From assembly GCA_030737875.1 (NCBI GenBank), contig CM060922.1:323673956-323737955 (forward strand): a stretch of DNA of 64,000 nt, given 5' to 3'. The DNA comes from Allium sativum (Eukaryota > Streptophyta > Magnoliopsida > Asparagales > Amaryllidaceae). This document shows positions 49,268 through 60,225 of this stretch, piece after piece. The first letter of the stretch is position 1. Each line of letters begins with the position of its first letter. The translations under genes and the position numbers were made by a program. The notes beneath the pieces were generated by a model. That model made no database searches. It was not told where the DNA came from and saw only the letters and a list, made by a program, of their open reading frames with translations.

Positions 49268-50956
49268 CTAATTAGGAAAAGAGATCGAGAATGTACCCTC
49301 AAAAAGAAATGGATAAAGCCCACGCATCTTCTCCTCGGTTTCCCAAGTTGCATCTTCGTCGGCTTCACCCCACTGAACTTTCACAAACTTGACCTCTCGA
49401 TTCCTTAGCTTCTTGATCTCTGTTCCCAAGATATGAATCGGAGCTCTTCACAAGGTTGCTTCTTTCTCTACCTCAATGTCTTCAAGAATGCTTGGTTCAA
49501 CCACCTCAGCGGACTCATGTAGGCACTTTCGGAGATGCGAGACATGAAAGACATTATGCACTCCGGCTAGCTTCTCGGGCAATCCCACCTTATAGGCCAT
49601 CTTTCCAATTCTCTCTATGATAGGGAAGGGTCCTACGAACCTTGGTGCCAGCTTCCCCACTGCTCCAAAACGTACCACATTTCGCAAAGGAGAAACCTTC
49701 ACGAAAACCATGTCTCCCACTTCGAATTCCAAATCTGCCCTTCGCTTGTCAGCATAGGATTTCTGTCTATCTTGGGCCGCTTTCATCCTTCTTCTTACTA
49801 ATTCAACTTTCTCGGATGTGTCTCGTATCATATCGGGCCCAAGTATAAGTCTATCTGTTGTCTCCCACCAACAAGATGGTGACCTACACGGCCTCACATA
49901 TAAAGCTTCAAATGGTGCCATCCCTATGCTGGCTTGATAGCTATTATTATAAGCAAATTCTACAAGAGGAAGGTGGTCTTCCCAAGTACCACCGAAGTCG
50001 AGAACACAAAGCCTTAAGAGATCTTCTAGCACTCTATTCACCCTTTCGGTTTGGCCATCCGTCTGGGGGTGATAGGCTGTACTCAAATTCAATCGCGTAC
50101 CCATCGCTTCTTGCAAACTGTTCCAGAACTGGCTAGTGAAAATCGGGTCACGATCGGTAACTATGCTAGAAGGAACTCCATGCAACCGCACTATTTCTCG
50201 GAGATAAATAGACGCCATCTCTGATGCGGTCCTCTTGCTCTTTACTAGGATGAAGTGAGCACTCTTCGTAAGTCTGTCAACTATGACCCATATGCTTGTG
50301 TTCCCTCTCCTTGACCTAGGCAATCCATCCACAAAATCCATAGAAATACTCTCCCACTTCCATTGTGGGACCTCCAATGGATGTAATAGCCCACCTGGTT
50401 TCTTTGACTCGGCCTTCACTTGTTGGCACACCATGCATCTTGAAACATACTCTGCCACATTTTTCTTTATTCCATCCCAAAAGAAACTGCGCTTCATATC
50501 TCTATACATCTTATCTCCTCCCGGATGTATAGTCATCTTCGAGTGATGCGCTTCTTCAAGAACTCTATGGACCAAATCTCCCACCCGAGGAACACATAAT
50601 CTCCCATCACGCCTTAGCCATCCTTTATCATCAATAGTATATCTGGCAAGGTGACTAGACGTCTCACCCCGAATCAACTTGTCCATAACTTCGACTATCT
50701 GTGGATCTTCCCTCTGCGAAGCCCCAACTTGATCAAGAAGTCTGGGTCTAAGCTCAAGGGATGCTAATGAACCCGTCATCAACTCAACAGCCGTCGTGAA
50801 ATCAAAGGTTGCCAAGAATTCCAAGTTCTTCATCTCAATGAACAAGGGGCTTAAAGTCAATCTCCTTCTGCTTAGTGCATCCGCCACAACATTACCCTTG
50901 CCAGGGGTATAAGCTATCTCGAAGTCATAAGATGCCAAAAATTCCATCCACCTTTG
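49268..50956 (-). pseudogene. Integrase and chromodomain-like region (broken)
   Basis: Continuation of pol downstream of an in-frame TAG at 50957-50959. The 499-codon open part (50947-49448) starts at the end of RNase H (YTPGKGNVVADALSR). It holds the HHCC zinc module (HH and HP near residues 130-140, C-M-V-C near 170), the D,D,E core (MDFVDGLP near 200, VTDRDPIF near 262, HPQTDGQTERVNR near 300) and a GPY/F-like module (VGPFPIIERIG near 440). A TGA at 49448-49450 interrupts it. The same frame then stays open 59 more codons to TAG at 49268 and encodes VKFVKVQWG...DATWETEE, which resembles the chromodomain-like tail of Tekay-type elements. Integrase inserts the cDNA and the tail is thought to guide it to chromatin. 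Confidence 0.9.
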
Positions 50957-52515
50957 CTACCTTAGATTCAGATCTTTTTGCGAGAAGAGGTATTTGAGTG
51001 ACTTGTGATCAGTATACAACTCAAACCTTTCACCTAGAAGATAGTGGCGCCAGGATTTGAGTGCAAAGACGATCGCCGCTAACTCCAAATCATGAGTGGG
51101 ATAGTTCTTCTCATGAACTTTAAGTTGCCTACCCCCATAACATATCACTCTTCCCTCTTGCATCAGAACAACTCCTAACCCCGTGCCACATGCATCTGTG
51201 TACACGGTAAACATCTTACCACTATCGGGTAATGCCAAAACTGGAGCTGAGGTAAGGGCTCTTTTGAGCTTTTGAAAAGCAAGCTCACACTCCAAGTCCC
51301 ATGCAAAGACTAAGTTCTTCTTCATCAACTTATTGAGAGGGGCCGAAATCTTGGCGAAGTCTCTGATGAACTTCCTATAGTAGCCCGCCAAACCGAGAAA
51401 GCTTCTTACTTCGGTCGCATTCCTAGGAGTCTTCCAATCTTGAACCACAACCACTTTCGCGGGATCCACCGCTATGCCCTGCTTAGAAACTATATGTCCA
51501 AGAAACCGAACTTCCCTTCTCCAGAAATGACATTTGGAGAACTTGGCTTTCATCTGATGCGCTCTAAGCGTATCCATCACTTCCTTGAGATGTCTGGCAT
51601 GTTCTTCCTCGTCCTTTGAGAAGATCAGAATATCATCCACGAAGACAACAACAAACTTGTTGAGGAACTCCCTGAACACCCTACTCATCAAGTCTACGAA
51701 GTAGGCGGGTGCATTAGTCAATCCGAATGGCATGACAAGCCATTCAAAGAATCCATCCGGAGTCCTAAACGCAGTTTTATCAATGCTATCCTCAGCTACT
51801 CTAAGCTGATGGACTCCGGTGGCTAGATCAAGTTGAGAGAAAACAGAAGCACCTACAAGCTGGTCAAAGAGATTATCAATCCTCGGTAACGGGTGCCTAT
51901 TCTTCTTTGTCAGCTTGTTCAACTCTCGATAATCAACACATAGACGAAGCGAACCATCCGCCTTAATAGCGAATACCACCGGAGCACCCCATTCAGAAAT
52001 GCTTCGTCTAATAAAACCCTTCTCAAGCAGCTCCTTGATTTGCTTACTGAGCTCCCTTCTCTCACGAGGGGCCATGTGCCTAACGGGCAATGATACTGGC
52101 TTGGCATTATCGACTAGATAAATGAGGAAATCTATCTCTCGTTTAGGGGGTAACCCCTTAACTTCTTCCAAGACATCAGGATAGTCTCGGACCACCCTTA
52201 CAGATTGCAGATCATCGATGGACGAGTCGAGAGATTCAAGATAACATAACATGACGGGACCTCTAGGGTTACAAGAAATTTCTAGGGTATTACCGAGGCG
52301 GGTCATGAGCCTCACCACCCTATGTTCACAATCGAGAATGGCTCCATAACTGGACAACCAATCCATGCCCAAGATTAACCCATATCCCGTGAATCCGAGA
52401 ACATAAGCATTACAAGCGAATTCTACAGTCAAGATAGAAATCTTCAAATCCACACAAATCATAGATAGATGGGCGGAACCCCCAATTGGATTTGAAACAC
52501 AAACGGGATCCTCAA
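50957..52515 (-). pseudogene. Protease C-part, reverse transcriptase and RNase H
   Basis: An open frame of 501 codons from 52462, open further upstream to about 52516. Residues 31-36 (LGMDWL) are the end of the aspartic protease. RT follows with [12 protein letters not shown] (about 172-183), [10 protein letters not shown] (about 210-220) and the catalytic FVDDIL (about 275-280). RNase H follows with [10 protein letters not shown] (about 421), DLELAA (about 453) and YTDHKSLKY (about 480). It copies genomic RNA into cDNA in the cytoplasmic particle. It is cut off from gag by a frameshift near 52516 and from integrase by TAG at 50957-50959. The active-site residues visible are intact. A-T-G-V-H-Q departs from the usual R-S-G-Y-H-Q of the family. 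Confidence 0.9.
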
Positions 52516-53349
52516 CTAAGTACTTAGGTGCAAACTTTCAACAATGTCAGAAGAAATAAAACTATGCGATGCGCCAGAATCAAATAAGGTGCGAACAGGA
52601 TAATCAGAAATATAAACAAGACTTTCTATAGAAATGCTACCTCGATCCTGAACTGGAGCGGCGTTGAGAGCTTGCACTTGCCCTCCAGAAGGTCCTGCAC
52701 GCTGATTCTGCCCTTGCTTCTTGGGGAAATCCTTGCTAAAATGTCCGATCTCTCCACAATGAAAGCATTCGCCCGACTTTCTCTTCCTTTTTTTCTTACA
52801 GTCTTTAGCTATGTGCCCTACATTCCCACAGTAGTGGCATTTTCTTGGGTCCTTTGCCTTGGCCTTGTTGCCCTTGTTGTTCTTGTTGTTTTTGTTGTTC
52901 TGATTGCCCTGATTTCCTCCCCACTTGGAGTCTGTCTTCTTGGCTTGGGTCTCATTAGCCTTCACTTCCTTCTTGCCATTCTTATCGTCTCCTTGAAGCA
53001 ATGCCATGTCTACTAGACCTTCGAAAGTGGCCCCCATAGGTATATGAGATAGGGCTAAACCTTGTAGTGGCTCATTCAACCCTCGTGCAAAGCGCAAAGC
53101 CTTCTTCTGGGGAGTATTAATCATGTCCAAACCAAATCGGGCGAGCTTGTTAAACTCATTCACGTACTCCCTCACTGTCATGTCTCCTTGCTTCAAAGAT
53201 ATAAACTTCTCCAATTGCAAATTCGCCTCCGCTGATGATAGAAACTTAAGCTCAAATCTTGTCCTAAAGTCGGCCCAAGTCTCTATAGGCCTCGTAGCAT
53301 TGGTGACCTCCCACCAATAAGCAACTTCTTCTTTCAATAACCATGCTGC
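52516..53349 (-). pseudogene. Gag C-part, zinc knuckles and protease N-part
   Basis: A 273-codon open stretch in the same frame as the gag start. It carries the retrotransposon gag capsid region (EVAYWWE, FRTRFELKF, FISLKQGDMTVREYVNEF). Next is a Lys/Asn/Gln-rich linker, then a first CCHC knuckle (CHYCGNVGHIAKDC, about residue 167) and a second one whose last Cys is Phe (CFHCGEIGHFSKDF, about 190). It ends with the aspartic protease active site LFDSGASHSF (about 250). Gag coats the RNA and forms the particle. TAG at 52516-52518 ends this frame; the protease continues in another frame, so a single-base indel is likely near here. The degenerate second knuckle may be damage or natural variation. 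Confidence 0.9.
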
Positions 53350-53655
53350 CTATAGAACCCTTCTATGATCTTGGACATCAAAGATGGCGAAGAGATCTTC
53401 AGTTTCTTTCAACCAATTTCTTGCCTCCACAAAAGTCTCCGTCCCAATAAAGTTCTTGCCACCCATCGCCTTAAAGTCTTTGCAATTCTTAGCGAAATCT
53501 GCTTGCGGGTTCTGAGGAGGAGGAGGAGGAGGAGGAGGAGGAACCTCAGTTATATTGGGGGTATTTGCTGGGCCCACATCGTTGGCCCTAGCTTCCAAGT
53601 ATCTCCGGAACCATCCGGGAATGGTCACTCCCTCGGGAAGGTTAAGATCAGCCAT
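53350..53655 (-). pseudogene. Gag N-terminal part (broken by TAG)
   Basis: Starts at ATG 53655, about 195 bp after the PBS, a normal leader length, and runs 101 codons to TAG at 53350-53352. The product has a short basic/aromatic N-terminus, a run of nine prolines encoded by a GGA-type trinucleotide repeat (plus 53516-53541), and an FVEARNWLKETEDLF segment typical of plant gypsy gag. The frame continues after the stop into the capsid region (52516-53349), so the stop is a lesion within gag and not its true end. Confidence 0.85.
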
Positions 53656-53837
53656 ACAGAAAAAGGAAAAAGATAGATTCAGAACGAAGAAACGAAGGAT
53701 AGTGATATGGCTTTTGGGGAATAGCCTTTTTTTTTAAATAACTAGACTTTTCTTGGAAAATACTTAATTGTTTTTGAAAATAGTTTTTCAAAAGGTAAGT
53801 TTCAAAAACACTTTTGCTCAAATCTTGTAAACCTTAT

Positions 53838-53849
53838 GCTCTGATACCA
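53838..53849 (-). promoter_or_regulatory. Primer binding site (initiator Met tRNA)
   Basis: Minus strand TGGTATCAGAGC two bases inside the 5' LTR, the same primer site as in G1. The match to the tRNA complement continues a few bases further less well. Confidence 0.9.
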
Positions 53850-53851
53850 AA

Positions 53852-56687
53852 TGTAACACCCCACCTCCGCCAATGCCACTCTTGCAAGGACATTAGCTTT
53901 GAAGGGGCGTTAAACAAGGTAAACATGCATGCAGATATCACAATACAGAACATATAAGTAAAACAGAGTAGTAAAGCAGCGGATAAAACTTAGCATTTCA
54001 AAACCATAGTCATGTTACAACAAAGTACTTAGTCATTATTTTCCAACAACAAAGTCTAGATAAAAGCATAAACTGAAAAACTGAAATACATAAAGTACTA
54101 TCCCCAAAATGAAGTGATAAACCATAGCTAGCTCAATGTCCAAAACCGTACATGAGCAAATCCAGTAAGCAAGCTGTAAATATCCAAGCTAAGCTCCAAT
54201 GTTCCCACCCTGAGAACCTGAGGGGGGGAACGGAAGAAAAGAGGCGAAAGAAAACAGGTCAGTCAAAAAGACTGGTAAGCCCTACTACTATCTGTTTATG
54301 AACTAGTAAAGTTAACGAGCTTGAGAAGCTGAGATGAACATAAGGATAACAACATACTGGCATGATGATTAACTAACAAGATAGATAAAGGTGTCATCGC
54401 ATAATTAGGGTTAAGTTTTGCACCACGGGTGTACTAGCATTCTAACATGTCAAGTAAAAACAAGAATTGATCCCTTGGCCCAAGCTTGGCCCATCATCAT
54501 GAGGTGACCTAAATTAAGGTCCAACTACACGGTCTAGTCGATCGGCTCCCTATAAGCCTAACTCGTCAAGTGTCGGTGTCATACGGCCCAAACATGCAAT
54601 GTAGTTAAACTGCGCTAGGTACATCCTAGGGTGTATCAAGTCCTAGGGTGTCAACCTCAGACACGAATCAAGTATGCGCAGTCTAGATCTACTGGTACCC
54701 GTGCCTAATTCTCCAACTCCGGACTATGTGCACGACCATAGTCCGCCTGGACCTACACCGGCGTACCTACTCAGCCGTCGTTTTGGTCGCTTACATGTCA
54801 TCCCAGTAATCGTGCCCCACCCTAGCCTAGTCCTAGGGTCTTATGATACTATCAAGAGGGTTACTGCTGAAAAGGACCACGCAACTAGGGTTTCCTTAAC
54901 GGGTTAAATGTGGTTAACCCGATCCAAACGTGGATTAAATTGGTTAAGTATACCCAAGGTTCGTGACTTAACCCCGATTAACCCATCCAGCCCAAATTGA
55001 TTAAGTATTAAGTGGACCATGACTTAACCCTAATCAGGAGGCATTAATTAACTTAATGTGCTTTAACCTCTCACATTAGACTTTGTTGTGGTTACTAGTT
55101 AAGCCGGGCGGGTCCGGATAGATTTACACCACAACTTGGTCTAACCTCGGGTTCGAGCACAACATGACCAACTTCTCACATTGGGTCCTATTGTTTGTAG
55201 CCACTAGTTAAGCCGGGCGGGTCCGGGTAGATTTATGCTACAAACTCAACCCAACCTCGAGTTGGCCACACTCATATTTTCTAAGTGTCATGTCCATTAT
55301 GTTTCCAAAACATAATTACAAATTAACATATCACGTTATGTTATAAAAATCATGTTCATGTCATAATTTTACCCAACCCCAATGTAATCCCATCGTTTAC
55401 ATAATCGCAACAACGCATAAAGGGTAAAATAGCGAACTTGGCATAATCATGACAAAACGGTGTTGAAGCCACAAGTTTATCATGGTGGCATATGAGATGT
55501 ACATATGTTCATATACTTGCATATTGCATTGTTAAGCTTCAAAAGCATGCATAAAACCAAACTTAGAATATGAGTGATACATGGTGATAAATGACATGTA
55601 GAAGTTGCTAGAAGTTCGCATTTAGCCTCACATGCAAGTTATCATAAGGGATATGATAACTTTCATGTTGCCAAAATGCAACCTTTGATATAAAGCTTGG
55701 AGCTTTATGCTCACAACATCAAGTTTAACTTGCATAACATAGCAATATGTGTCATACATAATGATTAAACCAACTTGCATAGCATAATGATTAACCTACT
55801 TGCATATCATAATAATCAACCAAACTTGCATATCATAATGATCAACCAAACTTGCATATCATAATGATCAACCCCAAACTTGCATCATTCATTTAACTTT
55901 AGAGTTCAATAAAAAGAAAGTAGAAAAGGGCTTACTACGCTATGAAGACACAAATGAATATTTATTATAAAGATTGAGACGAAGCCCTTATGCAAGCACC
56001 AAAATATGAAAGCCCCAATTGAAAAACCCTTGCGCCAAATCAATAAAAATCCTTGCTTTGAAATAGAAATGTTGCAACTTGACTTGAATGCAAACTAAGA
56101 ACACTCATACAAGTTTGAAAGCACTTGTATGAACTCACAATCTCTCATAGAAATAGGCTTAGGAATTTTAGCATGAGAGTGGAGGCCATGAGAGGAACAA
56201 ATTTGACATAGTTTAGTTGTAGGATTGAATAATGGTGATTTAGGCTAGGTTTAGGGGTCTTTTTAGAGAGGATTAGGATAGTATTAGCCATAGGATTAAC
56301 CCTAGATTCAATCCAAGCCGTCAAAGCATGTCTTGGGGAAGAAGTCAAGTGTAGGAACCATCTAGGGCCTTTAGATTAAAGCTGAACCATGAGAACCAAT
56401 CAAATGCAAAATCTGCATTTGAGCGAATCGGCCCACGGGTTGACAGCCAAACACCCTGGATTAACCCCTAGTCGACCCAGCGAGCTCGGGTCGACCTCAA
56501 AAATCGGCCGGTTCGGTTATTCCCCTCTCCCAATTCGCTGTTTTGAACATTTTTGCATATTTATTTATTTAATTTTCAATTATATATATATATATATCAA
56601 TATATATATTTCTCTGCGCAACCCATTTCACTTAATTAAGTATACTTTAATTTGTGAATTTTTATGTTCAAATTACGGGGTGTTACA
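53852..56687 (-). repeat. Tekay-like 5' LTR (2836 bp)
   Basis: Nearly identical to the 3' LTR. Differences include a 29-bp segment (54027-54055) present only here, between copies of ACAACAAAGT; a shorter poly-G tract; and a base change in the TATA box (56266). The hairpin pair is present at 55077-55145 and about 55181-55255. Confidence 0.95.
55077..55255 (-). promoter_or_regulatory. Conserved LTR hairpin pair, Tekay-like 5' LTR
   Basis: Same two hairpins as 47093-47161 and 47198-47271. All stem bases are identical to the 3' LTR; one loop base differs (GGTCCGGATAG here, GGTCCGGGTAG there). Confidence 0.7.
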
Positions 56688-56692
56688 GTAAA

Positions 56693-57029
56693 CTTCAAAC
56701 AAACTGATGATAGCTTCGAAAATGTCATAAACCCCTTCTTCGATCTCGTTGTCGTAACCAAAGTCGCACCTCACGTGAGTGCTTCCGGTGAAGTCGAGAG
56801 CTTCAGGACATTTGTGGCTTCCAACACGATTTTGATTTTTATTCAATTGGATGATTCGATTTTTGTTGGAAGAAAAGAAATCGAAGAGGGAAACTTGAAA
56901 TTAGGTTTCAGGTTCCCCAAATAAAAATAATGAAGGCCGATGTGTTTATATAGGAGTAGAATGAGAGACAAAATGTACAAGGCCTTTAAATTACTGTTTG
57001 CCTTCGTAACGAAGCTAGGAGACAGAATA
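56693..57029. other. Low-copy island, segment 4 (possible host gene piece)
   Basis: Right-hand piece of the island. Plus strand: if the Tekay-like element and one TSD copy are ignored, an open frame runs from segment 2/3 through 56693 to TAA at 56922-56924, about 100 codons, with no recognised domain. Minus strand: TATATAAA (56945-56952) precedes a stretch that could be a 5' leader, and a shorter open frame begins at an ATG near 56730 and crosses into segment 3. Either strand could be the coding one. It could also be a still older transposon. I do not recognise it. Confidence 0.35.
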
Positions 57030-58439
57030 TGTAACAACCTGGATTCCGACAGACCGAATGTTTTTTCAAAAATCCAATCTATCTAAAATCGAGTTGGGTG
57101 TTTTGGTATCCTGCAGAAAAAGACAGAGGTAAAGAAATATGTCAGAACTCGTAAAGCATCTCACAGCGGAAGGGAATAAAATATAATATTCAACTATTGC
57201 TTTACCTTATTAACAATACTGCTAAACCAGTATCCAAAGATATACCATCTCTGTCATGAACCTAACCTGGAAGTATGTAATGAGGAGGGGGTCAGAACAT
57301 AAGTTCTGTGTGAGTGGACTTAGAATAAACTTCAGTATAATCCAACATATACCGTTCAGTTACATTTTCTTGGTTATTAGGTTGTTAACAATGTTAGCTC
57401 TCTAGGCTATACTCATGTCCCACTAGTAGGTTAACCTAATACAACGTATATGTAGATACCCACAACTCGTCTAATCCTTTCCATGTATATATACAGCCGT
57501 ATGTCGTACGGGCTTCATCATGTAAATCTATACTACTTCAGTGTAGTGCCACCATTCTCGAAATCGTTTGGACTGCCACTCTTGATTTTGCTAGATTCCG
57601 TGTATCATCTAGATCTAATCTAAGGTTTACTATCGAGCGCTTCCTTGATTCAATCAGGGTTTACGCTACCCAGGGCCACTAGGGTTTATGCTACCTATTG
57701 AACGCTTCTCGGATTCAGGGTTTACGCGACCTAGGTCCAACTAGGGATTATGCTACCTATCAAACGATGCCCCCTAGTCTAGGACACACTACCCAGAGTG
57801 ATATATGTTCCTAGACTTTCCCTACGTACGTGTCGTGAATCGTTATCTAGTTGCACATGTCCTCTATACGTGTGGCCTGAGTCCCGTGGCAGGGCTAATC
57901 AAGAAATACGGAACTCGGTTGGGAGCTTTAAGTTATCTGCCGACGCAGATGCTAAGATCTGTTTTTATCTGTGTGTGGCTATGGTCCCACTTGACCCCTC
58001 CCTCAACTAATGAAAGGCACCCAAGAAAATCAAGAATGAGAACTATACTCAGGCCCTCTATGCCCCCACAAACCTATTGGCCAAACCTCACCCATAACTA
58101 AATAGCAAGTATATGGTCTGTTGGAGTTCTCCGCCTTTCCGCTTCACGTACTCGATTGACTCAAGATGGTAGGTAGACGACGACGTGCTATCACAGGGCT
58201 AAACAAGATATCGCCGCCTCACGCTGGTCCATCCTAGTCTTTAGATTGCTTATATTGCAACCAAGGCGTACTCTTGATTCTTCTAATGCAGACCTTAACC
58301 TCTATGAGCCCAGGAGGATCATCTGCAATCTCACAGAGGGATACCAAGACTACCTTTACGTCCCCTCGAAGCTACGTGCTTCGTAACCCAGACAGTTGGA
58401 GCCTTCTTCATGATCAGATGGATGTTTGCTCCCCGTCGT

Positions 58440-58765
58440 GTTTTACTTGGTTTTCTTGACTAAGGTTTACTACTTACTTCTCTTAACTAAGGTTTACTAC
58501 TTAGTTTCCTGAATCGTTCGTTTTCTTAACTAATGTTTACTACTTAGTTCTCTTTCCCGTTATTTACTTAGTTCTCTTAACTAAGGTTTATTACTTGGTT
58601 CTCTTAACCAAGGTTTGATACTTAACTTCTATTACTTAGTTCTCTTAACTAAGGTTTATTACTTGGTTCTCTTAACCAAGGTTTGATACTTAGTTTCTAT
58701 TACTTATTTCCCTTTAACTAAGGTTTGTTACTTAGTTCCTTTTAACTAAGGTTTACCTATGAATT
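58440..58765. repeat. Tandem array of CTTAACTAAGGTTTACTACTTAG units
   Basis: About ten imperfect copies of a roughly 27-bp unit alternating CTTAACTAAGGTTTA and ACTTAGTTCT. Many units can pair with their neighbours (AACTAAG with CTTAGTT). Confidence 0.7.
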
Positions 58766-58974
58766 CAAGCATGACTTAAGTTCTCTTTATCAAATGATAG
58801 CGTGCGGGTGTTCTCTCACATTTCCATCTTAGATTAACGTATTTCACGGTATAAATCATCCCACCCTTCGAGTCTTGTATTACATCTTAAGTCATATTCA
58901 TTTCTTATCCCTAGGATAAGTTTATCTATTATTTAATCTTATCATTCCCCACTTTTCCTTGCTTTGATACTGTT

Positions 58975-59335
58975 ATATTGGTTAAGTTTTCCCATGTGTC
59001 CAAGTTGACTTAACCCCCAATCACGTATTCAATTCAACCCACGCGTCATGTTAAATTGGTTAAGTGTTATCCAGCAGTTCACGTTGACTTAATCCACCCA
59101 TATATCGAGTCAAATTGGTTAAGTGTTATCTAGCGGTTCATGTTGACTTAACCCACCCATATATCATGTCAAATTGGTTAAGTGTTATCTATCAGTTCGT
59201 GTTAACTTAACCTACCTATATATCATGTGAAATTGGTTAAGTGTTATCTAGCGGTTCACGTTGACTTAACCTACCCATATATCGAGTCAAATTGGTTAAT
59301 AGTTGTTTAGTATTTCATGTTGACGTAACCTTACC
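58975..59335 (-). repeat. 59-bp tandem array carrying GGTTAAGT/ACTTAACC hairpins
   Basis: The AAATTGGTTAAG start recurs at about 59053, 59112, 59171, 59230 and 59289, an exact 59-bp period. An earlier, less regular unit lies near 58977. Most units contain GGTTAAGT and ACTTAACC arms that can form a hairpin. The Tekay-like LTR has about two copies of the same motif. Confidence 0.8.
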
Positions 59336-59388
59336 ATACTAGCATGTGTCATTAGCATTAATTAATTATTAATGCCCAACCTCTCACA

Positions 59389-59459
59389 TTAGACCTATTG
59401 TTGCGGTCACTGGATGTGCCGGTTGGTTCCGGGCAGGATTACACCACAACTCAATCTAA
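59389..59459 (-). promoter_or_regulatory. Conserved LTR hairpin, E3 copy 1
   Basis: Outer arms TTAGAC (59389-59394) and ATCTAA (59454-59459); inner arms GTTGCGGT (59400-59407) and ACCACAAC (59443-59450). The two mismatches on plus (C-A) are G-U wobbles on the sense strand. Confidence 0.6.
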
Positions 59460-59496
59460 CCTCGGGTTTCAAGCACGTTATGACTAACTTCTCACA

Positions 59497-59570
59497 TTAG
59501 AACCTATTGTTTACGGCCACTGGATATGCCGGGCGGTTCCGAGTAGAATTACGCCGCAAACTCATTCTAA
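59497..59570 (-). promoter_or_regulatory. Conserved LTR hairpin, E3 copy 2
   Basis: Outer arms TTAGAA (59497-59502) and TTCTAA (59565-59570), perfectly paired; inner arms GTTTACGGC (59509-59517) and GCCGCAAAC (59553-59561) with one A-C that is U-G on the sense strand. Loop with CCGGGCGGTTCCG. Confidence 0.65.
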
Positions 59571-59984
59571 CCTCGAGTTAGCCATGATTTCATCTTTAGC
59601 CTATTAACGAATTCACAAATATGTGCATGTTCTTGTTATGCCACTAGTGTCAATTTTCTTATATTTTCCCATTTCTTTAACCAATCAAACCCAAATTTAA
59701 TTAAAACACTCATGCCTCAAATTTCAGGTTTTTGAATTAGATTTCACAATTACATGAGACAGATTTAAACCCAAACTTACCCAATTCCGATTAGGTTTTT
59801 AGTTTACCTATTTCTTCACCAAATTAGGATTTTTATCTTTAAATCATTTTTCCCCAAGTCCCCTATCCAAACTTTATTTACCATTCACGTAAGTTACTCC
59901 AAATTACCAATTTCACGATCCTTTCCCCTTATTTCCTTGAATTATATCAATATATACTTTTCCAATTACCCTAATATTTGCAAT

Positions 59985-60225
59985 AATAATCATTATGCCA
60001 CAAAACCCAAATTACAGATTATATTCCTCGACCGCATAAAATAGATTTTGCCTAATATTTGCAATAATAATCGTTATGCCACAAACCCCAAATTACAAAT
60101 TATATTCCTCGACTACATAAAATAGATTATGCCCAATATTTGCAATAATATTTGTTATGCCATAAACCCCAAATTACAGATTATATTCCTCGATCGACTG
60201 CATAAAATAGATTATGCCCAATATT
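59985..60225. repeat. Tandem repeat, about 81-86 bp, three copies
   Basis: Units containing CATAAAATAGATT (at about 60034, 60115 and 60201), TTTGCAATAATA and TTATGCCACAAA. The third spacing is longer through a small insertion. Confidence 0.7.

Larger units (their letters stand above)
45891..56687 (-). mobile_element. Full-length Tekay/Del-like Ty3/gypsy chromovirus element
   Basis: 10,797 bp, flanked by perfect TSD GTAAA (45886-45890 and 56688-56692). It has two LTRs with TGTAACACCCC...GGGGTGTTACA ends, a PBS for initiator Met tRNA, a PPT, and a single gag-pol region on the minus strand in the order gag, protease, RT, RNase H, integrase, chromodomain-like tail, the typical Ty3/gypsy order. 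Long LTRs, a fused gag-pol and a tail resembling a chromodomain fit the Tekay/Del lineage. LTR divergence is about 2% in the first 480 bp and looks lower elsewhere, so insertion is recent. Three in-frame stops and one frameshift make it defective now. Confidence 0.95.
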
